From the NCBI GenBank assembly GCA_964597275.1, contig CAZQXS010000186.1:1-5016 (forward strand): a stretch of DNA of 5,016 bases. Direction: 5' to 3'. Every line of letters begins with the position of its first letter. Within the stretch, counting starts at the first letter, position 1. The notes beneath the pieces are model-generated. The model saw nothing but the letters and a program-made list of their open reading frames with translations, was not told where the DNA came from and made no database searches. A program made the translations under genes and the position numbers. This DNA is from UBA8110 sp964597275 (GTDB taxonomy: Bacteria > SAR324 > NAC60-12). This document shows positions 5,016-5,016 of this stretch, one piece after another.

Positions 5016-5016
5016 C

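Overview
The window is about 5 kb of GC-rich bacterial DNA (roughly 60% G+C by eye). It holds a compact catabolic or redox gene set on the + strand, followed by a more eroded accessory stretch. The lineage cannot be fixed from the sequence. The palindromic repeats built on CTGAGCTTGTCGAAG and the short GCCACGGATT repeats occur in several Gram-negative groups. The second type reminds me of Verrucomicrobiota and similar environmental genomes, but that is only an impression.

Layout. Positions 1-243 appear to hold the 3' end of an upstream gene whose reading frame runs through a palindromic REP-like element (97-178). Next comes a full-length crotonase of the CaiD (crotonobetainyl-CoA hydratase) type (259-1041). 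Eighteen bases later is fdhD, the sulfurtransferase that activates molybdenum/tungsten formate dehydrogenases (1060-1977). A second, compound REP-like element (1992-2118) fills the next gap. It is followed by the two subunits of a Rieske non-heme iron oxygenase: alpha at 2151-3368 and beta at 3365-3853, overlapping as ATGA. No ferredoxin or reductase is present, so electron supply must be encoded elsewhere.

From about 3854 the gene density drops. There are short GCCACGGATT repeats, a broken small gene of the DUF1640-like coiled-coil/membrane family with one in-frame amber stop (4024-4269), a convergent intergenic region with two hairpin-bearing direct repeats, and a PIN-domain VapC-like toxin on the minus strand (4543-4968). 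The last codons of that toxin's probable antitoxin partner run off the window edge (4968-5015).

How the genes may work together. The confident parts are a CoA-thioester hydratase, an FDH maturation factor and a two-subunit Rieske oxygenase, all on one strand. One hypothesis is oxidative breakdown of a carnitine-like or N/O-methylated compound: Rieske demethylation would give formaldehyde and then formate, which an FdhD-activated formate dehydrogenase would oxidise. The alternative is aromatic-acid catabolism, with fdhD as an unrelated passenger. The sequence does not decide between them. I found no clearly new system; the most notable items are the mixed gene set, the REP elements and the amber-split small gene.
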